A stretch of DNA of 64,000 nucleotides from an uncultured Alistipes sp. Lineage in GTDB: Bacteria > Bacteroidota > Bacteroidia > Bacteroidales > Rikenellaceae. This document shows, in pieces, positions 59,696-64,000 of this stretch. The number at the start of each line of letters is the position of its first letter. Positions within the stretch are counted from its first letter, which is position 1. Under the pieces are notes generated by a model. The model searched no databases and was not told the origin of the DNA. It saw nothing but the letters and a program-made list of their open reading frames with translations. A program made the position numbers and the translations under genes. The stretch is from positions 124,001 to 188,000 of the forward strand of contig CAAGGL010000031.1 of NCBI GenBank assembly GCA_900769405.1. Reading direction: 5' to 3'.

Positions 59696-62065
59696 TTATT
59701 CGCGGATAAAGATTCGTTTAACACGGGTACTGATCGAGGTCATCACCTCGTAGGGGATCGTGCCGAGCAGCGCGGCCATCTGATCGACGCGGTTGCCCTC
59801 GGCGGGTGAGAATACGGTCACCTCGTCGCCTTCGCGCACGCCGTCGATATCGGTAATATCGATCATACAGCAGTCCATACAGATACGTCCGACAATCGGT
59901 GCAGGCTTGCCGTGAACGAGCATCGACCACGCACCGCAACCCAGACGGCGGTTCAATCCGTCGGCATAACCGATCGAGACCGTAGCCGTTGTTGTCGGTC
60001 GCGCGAGCTTTCCTGCACGACCATAACCGACGGTCTGATCAGCATCTAAGTGCTTGATCTGCACCACGCGAGCTTTGAGCGTCGCAACGGGCGTCAGCGC
60101 GTCGTTACGGTAGTAATCAAAACCATACAGACCCAAACCCAATCGACACATATCGAATCGAGCCTCGTCGAAACGCTCCATAGCAGCCGAGGCTGCCGTG
60201 TGGCGAATCACGCGATAGGGGAGTGCCGCAGCAAGTTGCGACGAGATGGCGTCGTAGCGGGTGATCTGCTCGCGAGTGAAGTCATCCTGCTCGGTGTCGT
60301 CGGCCGTCGCCAGATGCGAGAATATCGTTGCCACACGCACATATTGACTCACACGCTCCAACTCGGCGATAAGGCGCGGAATATCCTCCTGCTCGAATCC
60401 GAGGCGGTGCATACCGCTGTCAATCTTGATGTGGATCGGGTAGCGGTAACTGCCTGCGCGTTTAACGGCCTCGACAAAGTCGTTGAGCGACGTAAAACTG
60501 TATATCTCAGGCTCCAAGCGGTCGGCAACCATCACGGGGAAGCTATTGGTATCGGCATTGAGCACTACGATCGGCATTGTGATACCGCGACGTCGCAGGG
60601 CTGTTCCCTCGTCGGCAAAGGCCACCGCCAGAGCATCGACGCCCTCGTTTTGGAGCATTTGAGCGATCTCGTGGCGACCGTTACCGTAGCTCGACGCCTT
60701 GACCATCGCCATCAACATCGTGCGCGGCGAGAGCATCGAACGATAGAAATTCAGGTTGCGTCGCATAGCGTCGAGATTGACCTCCAAAACGGTCGTATGG
60801 CTGCGCTGTTCGAGGTTATGGCTCATTCGCTCGAAATCGGTGGTCGAGGCGCACTTGATCAGCACGGCTCGATTGGCAAAATCCTCGGGATAGAGTCCGC
60901 CGAGCAACTCGTCGGGTGTGGCGTAGAAACGTGTCTGACAATCGAACAGATCGGCAAAACGCTCCGCCCCCGCACCAATTCCCAATACGGTGCGAATGCC
61001 CGAACGCTTGGCGAGTTGTGCCACACGACGCCAATAGTCGGCAGTCGTTGTGCGGTGCTGGTCGTCCGAAATGATGAGCGTGCAGTCGCGACCTTCGGCC
61101 GAGCGCAACAACGCATCGAGCGCTATGGCCAACGAATTGACGTCGGCATTCGACGAATCGTTGAGAATGATCGAGCCGTTAATGCCGTCTTTAAGCTCCA
61201 TACGCATCGCCAACGGACGCAGTGCCTGCACACGTTTGCGCACCTCTTGGCTATCGCAATGCATTGAGCACCAAAGCGCTGCGACTATTTCGGCGGCACG
61301 CTGCGACGAACGGTCGCGTTTGGTGTTCTCGGTGTCGCTATACTCACGGCAATCGATCTTCATGGCCGAAAGTTCGACAACTGCCTTTGCGATCAACTCG
61401 ATCGAGCCATCGTAAATTATCATCTTGGCACGGCGCGCGAGCGTCAATTTCTCGCACACCTTGTGCTCGTCCGAGTCGAAATTTTCGGCGTGTTGCGTAC
61501 CGATATTAGTGATGATCGCCACGTCGGGACGAATCATCTCTTCGAGGCGCGCCATCTGGTCGGGATGCGAAATTCCCGCCTCGACTATCGCCACCTGCTC
61601 GTCGCCCTCGATCATCAAAAGCGACAGAGCCACACCAAGTTGCGAGTTGTAACTCTTGGGGCTGCGGAAGATCTTGACCCCATCGGGAGCACTCTGCGCG
61701 CACCACTCCTTGACCAGCGTTTTGTCCGTCGAGCCCGTCACGGCAATCACGCGACCCTCGAATTGTGAGCGGTAGTCGGCAGCCAAAGTTTGTAACGCCG
61801 CGAGAGTGTCACCCACGATGACATAGCCCGCATCCGAATGGATCACCTCGGGCTCGCGTGCCACCAGAAATGCTCGAACGCCGTGCGCGTATGCCGCCTC
61901 GATGAAGTTGTGTCCGTCGTGGTTGCGACCACGAATTGCGGCCATCATACTGCGCTCGCCATAGGTGTAATTGCGGCTATCGACCGTAACCTCCTCGACC
62001 GTGCGATCCGCACCGACCAACTGCCCGCCACACAATGCGGCTATTTGACTGAGTTTGTATTTCAT
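59696..62065 (-). CDS. MurF-Alr fusion: UDP-MurNAc-tripeptide D-Ala-D-Ala ligase / alanine racemase
   Basis: This 789-residue fusion has a MurF-like half (1-420) and an alanine racemase half (about 425-789). The racemase is complete: VKASSYGNG carries the PLP lysine, TVSIGYADG the later PLP segment, and DCCMIDITDI the C-terminal domain. The MurF half keeps its outline (VDSRNYTYGERS, EAGISHPDQMARLEEMIRP, ITNIGTQHAENF). Its ATP loop, however, reads GSTDKT (111-116) instead of GSxGKT, and the usual DSYNANP region reads NDSSNADVNS. Ligase activity is therefore in doubt while racemase activity is likely. The fusion is known in Bacteroidota. It starts five bases after mutS2. Confidence 0.9.
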   Translation of the reverse strand: MKYKLSQIAALCGGQLVGADRTVEEVTVDSRNYTYGERSMMAAIRGRNHDGHNFIEAAYAHGVRAFLVAREPEVIHSDAGYVIVGDTLAALQTLAADYRSQFEGRVIAVTGSTDKTLVKEWCAQSAPDGVKIFRSPKSYNSQLGVALSLLMIEGDEQVAIVEAGISHPDQMARLEEMIRPDVAIITNIGTQHAENFDSDEHKVCEKLTLARRAKMIIYDGSIELIAKAVVELSAMKIDCREYSDTENTKRDRSSQRAAEIVAALWCSMHCDSQEVRKRVQALRPLAMRMELKDGINGSIILNDSSNADVNSLAIALDALLRSAEGRDCTLIISDDQHRTTTADYWRRVAQLAKRSGIRTVLGIGAGAERFADLFDCQTRFYATPDELLGGLYPEDFANRAVLIKCASTTDFERMSHNLEQRSHTTVLEVNLDAMRRNLNFYRSMLSPRTMLMAMVKASSYGNGRHEIAQMLQNEGVDALAVAFADEGTALRRRGITMPIVVLNADTNSFPVMVADRLEPEIYSFTSLNDFVEAVKRAGSYRYPIHIKIDSGMHRLGFEQEDIPRLIAELERVSQYVRVATIFSHLATADDTEQDDFTREQITRYDAISSQLAAALPYRVIRHTAASAAMERFDEARFDMCRLGLGLYGFDYYRNDALTPVATLKARVVQIKHLDADQTVGYGRAGKLARPTTTATVSIGYADGLNRRLGCGAWSMLVHGKPAPIVGRICMDCCMIDITDIDGVREGDEVTVFSPAEGNRVDQMAALLGTIPYEVMTSISTRVKRIFIRE

Positions 62066-62070
62066 TGTTC

Positions 62071-64000
62071 TTATTGTCTGAATGTTACGACGGTAATACC
62101 TGCACCACCGCGATCGGCGTGCTCGTCGGCTGCGGTAGCCACATCGGGCACCGTACGCAGGTAGCGACGAATCTCCTCTTTGAGTGCGCCCGTACCCTTG
62201 CCGTGCAGGATTGAAACGCTGCCGATACCGACCATAATCGCGTCATCGATAAACGATTGCACCTCTTCCAGAGCATCTGCGGCACGCATACCGCGCACGT
62301 CGATATTATCCTTAAAGTTGAGTTTACGTTGCGAAACATCGACCGAGATCACCGTGCGAGCGGTCGTGGGGCGTGTCTGGCGCTTGTACTCGGCATTCGA
62401 AACGGCTTCAAGGCGCTCCACAGCGACGGTCGTGCGGATATGACCGAATGCCACCGTAGCCTTCTTACTCTTGATCTCCTGCACCTCGCCAACGCCGTCC
62501 TGATTCTTGATGCGCACCTTTGTACCCACCTCGATCACGCGCGGAATCTGCTTCTCAACCATCTCCGCGCTTTCGCCCTTGCCGCCTGCCGCCTTGCGCT
62601 CCTCACGACGCTGACGACGACGCTCGATGCGCTCCATCTCGCGATCAACACGAGCCGAACGCTCGGCCTCAGCCGCCTCATCACGCTCGGTACGCTCGCG
62701 CATATCGTCCAACTCCTTGCGAGCCAAACGGGTCAGCTCCTTCTCGGCTTGCGATTCGCGAATTGTGCGTATGGTGTTCTCAATCTGACGATTAGCCTCC
62801 GATATCAGTCGCTGTGCCTCCTCCTTCGCCTCGCGGATAATCTGCTGGCGCTCGGCTTTGATGCGCGAAAGTTGCTCGGCATACGAGGTTTCGAGTTCCT
62901 CGACTTTGCGATCGGCAATGCGGATTCGGTCACGTTTCTGCTCCCAATAGCGACGGTCGCGCGCAATCTCTCGCAGCTGACGCTCGATATTGATATGGTC
63001 GCTGCCGGCCTTCTCGCTCGCGGTGCGAATGATGTTCTCGGGCAGACCGATCTTGCGAGCGATCTCGACCGCAAACGAACTACCCGGCTTACCCATTTCG
63101 AGGCGGAACAGCGGACGAATATTCTGCACATCGAACATCATTGCGCCATTCTCGACGCCCTCGTGGTTCGATGCGAAATATTTGATATTTGAGTAGTGAG
63201 TAGTGATGACGCCATAGGTGCCACGCTCGACCAGTTGTTCGAGAATAGCCTCGGCAATCGCACCACCCATAATCGGCTCGGTACCCGTACCAAACTCATC
63301 GATCAGCACCAGCGTGCGCGACGATGCGCCGCTGAGCATATTCTTCATATTGAGCAGGTGCGACGAGTAGGTACTCAGGTCGTTATCGATCGACTGCTCG
63401 TCGCCGATGTCGATAAATATCGACTCGAAGAGCGGCAGTTCCGAGTTCTCGCCACACGGAATCGGGAATCCGCATTGGAACATATATTGCAGCAGTCCGA
63501 CCGTTTTCAGACAGACTGACTTACCGCCTGCATTGGGACCCGAGATAACCAAAATACGCTTCTCGCCATTGAGTACCATATCCAGCGGCACGACGCTCTT
63601 CTTCTCCTTCGCCAGCGCGATAGCCAGCAGCGGGTGGCGCGCCGTGCGCAACTCCATACGATCGTCGGTTGAGATAATCGGTCGCACGCAACCATTCTCG
63701 GAGGCAAAGCGACCCTTCGCTCGCAACATATCGATCGTCGCCAGATAGTCGGCCGAGGCCTCGACGGTGTCGATTTCGGGACGTATGCGGTCGGTCAGTT
63801 CGCACAAGATACGAACGATTTCGCGGCGCTCAGCATACTCCAACTCGCGCAGTTCGTTGTTCAGCTCGACAACCTCGATAGGCTCGATAAATACGGTCTT
63901 ACCCGTTGCCGATTCGCCCTGCACGAAACCATTCAGTTTGCGCTTATTTCCCGCCGCAACGGGGATCACGGCGCGACCATCGCGGATCGAGAGCGTCGCA
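62071..64000 (-). CDS. mutS2: MutS2 protein, C-terminal part (cut by window edge)
   Basis: The frame is open to position 64000, so the N-terminus lies outside; 643 residues are visible. It begins in TLSIRDGRAVIPVAAGNK, then has the ATPase domain: ARHPLL, Walker A GPNAGGKS, Walker B TLVLIDEFGTGTEP and ITTHYSNIKYF. A long coiled coil (about 345-480 of the visible part) and a KOW-like segment follow. The C-terminal Smr domain has NIDVRGMRAADALEEV and ILHGKGTGAL. MutS2 acts on branched DNA or collided ribosomes rather than mismatches. It heads the visible part of the operon with murF-alr and the RsmI-like gene. Confidence 0.93.
   Translation of the reverse strand, partial: ATLSIRDGRAVIPVAAGNKRKLNGFVQGESATGKTVFIEPIEVVELNNELRELEYAERREIVRILCELTDRIRPEIDTVEASADYLATIDMLRAKGRFASENGCVRPIISTDDRMELRTARHPLLAIALAKEKKSVVPLDMVLNGEKRILVISGPNAGGKSVCLKTVGLLQYMFQCGFPIPCGENSELPLFESIFIDIGDEQSIDNDLSTYSSHLLNMKNMLSGASSRTLVLIDEFGTGTEPIMGGAIAEAILEQLVERGTYGVITTHYSNIKYFASNHEGVENGAMMFDVQNIRPLFRLEMGKPGSSFAVEIARKIGLPENIIRTASEKAGSDHINIERQLREIARDRRYWEQKRDRIRIADRKVEELETSYAEQLSRIKAERQQIIREAKEEAQRLISEANRQIENTIRTIRESQAEKELTRLARKELDDMRERTERDEAAEAERSARVDREMERIERRRQRREERKAAGGKGESAEMVEKQIPRVIEVGTKVRIKNQDGVGEVQEIKSKKATVAFGHIRTTVAVERLEAVSNAEYKRQTRPTTARTVISVDVSQRKLNFKDNIDVRGMRAADALEEVQSFIDDAIMVGIGSVSILHGKGTGALKEEIRRYLRTVPDVATAADEHADRGGAGITVVTFRQ

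Overview
The window is 64 kb of chromosome from a member of the Bacteroidota, most likely order Bacteroidales and possibly an Alistipes-like Rikenellaceae (the genus is an inference). Several things support this. Promoters follow the Bacteroidota pattern TTTG-N19-21-TAnnTTTG. Many families are typical of the phylum: MurF-Alr fusion, DUF5689 lipoproteins, GIN-domain surface protein, DUF6769 beside a metal RND pump, a LAB_N protein. Protein-coding DNA is moderately GC-rich with many GAG, AAG and TCG codons. No phage, insertion sequence, CRISPR array, tRNA or rRNA was seen.

Layout. 1-8.8 kb: the 5' part of an amidophosphoribosyltransferase gene, a BASS-type transporter, a small DUF486 membrane protein, a free-standing structured RNA at about 2508-2617, an M48 lipoprotein protease with a DUF6624 protein, an ECF sigma/membrane protein/GIN-domain operon, a secreted metallophosphoesterase and a small secreted protein. 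8.9-14.4 kb: aroQ, a polysaccharide flippase, alkaline phosphatase and a GH20 hexosaminidase, all co-directional. 14.5-20.7 kb: a heavy-metal RND efflux operon with a very His-rich adaptor and a DUF6769 protein. 20.8-24.8 kb: a plug-poor TonB-receptor-like barrel followed by two overlapping DUF5689 lipoproteins. 24.8-27.7 kb: a porin-like barrel and a Na/Pi cotransporter. 27.9-34.5 kb: obg, an AT-rich lipid A phosphoethanolamine transferase whose 5' end carries a 9-G tract, alanine dehydrogenase, serB and an MscS channel. 34.7-40 kb: an NSS transporter, an ArnT/GT2/LAB_N lipid A glycosylation operon and an unknown lipoprotein. 40-43.4 kb: rseP, dxr and a degenerate M23 protein. 43.5-49.4 kb: a mutarotase-fold protein lacking catalytic residues, a YfcE-type phosphodiesterase, a lone Clp-N protein, asnS, rpoN and a PAP2-like membrane protein. 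49.5-54.2 kb: a DEAD-box helicase, miaB, a YitT protein and plsY. 54.3-58.9 kb: an acyl-CoA synthetase, an SGNH hydrolase and a LytS/LytTR two-component pair. 59-64 kb: an RsmI-like methyltransferase, murF-alr and mutS2, which runs off the right edge.

Envelope biology dominates. The phosphoethanolamine transferase and the ArnT-like operon both point to lipid A modification. RseP, the ECF sigma operon, the metal pump and the secreted hydrolases fit a host-associated gut bacterium that scavenges glycans and resists envelope stress. The most interesting signals are: the 9-G tract that puts the phosphoethanolamine transferase out of frame with its promoter-proximal ATG (a candidate phase-variable switch); the approximately 110-nt orphan RNA with its own promoter, two crossing helices and a U-rich terminator; the receptor-like barrel with paired DUF5689 lipoproteins; and a palindromic intergenic element present in two opposite-facing copies.
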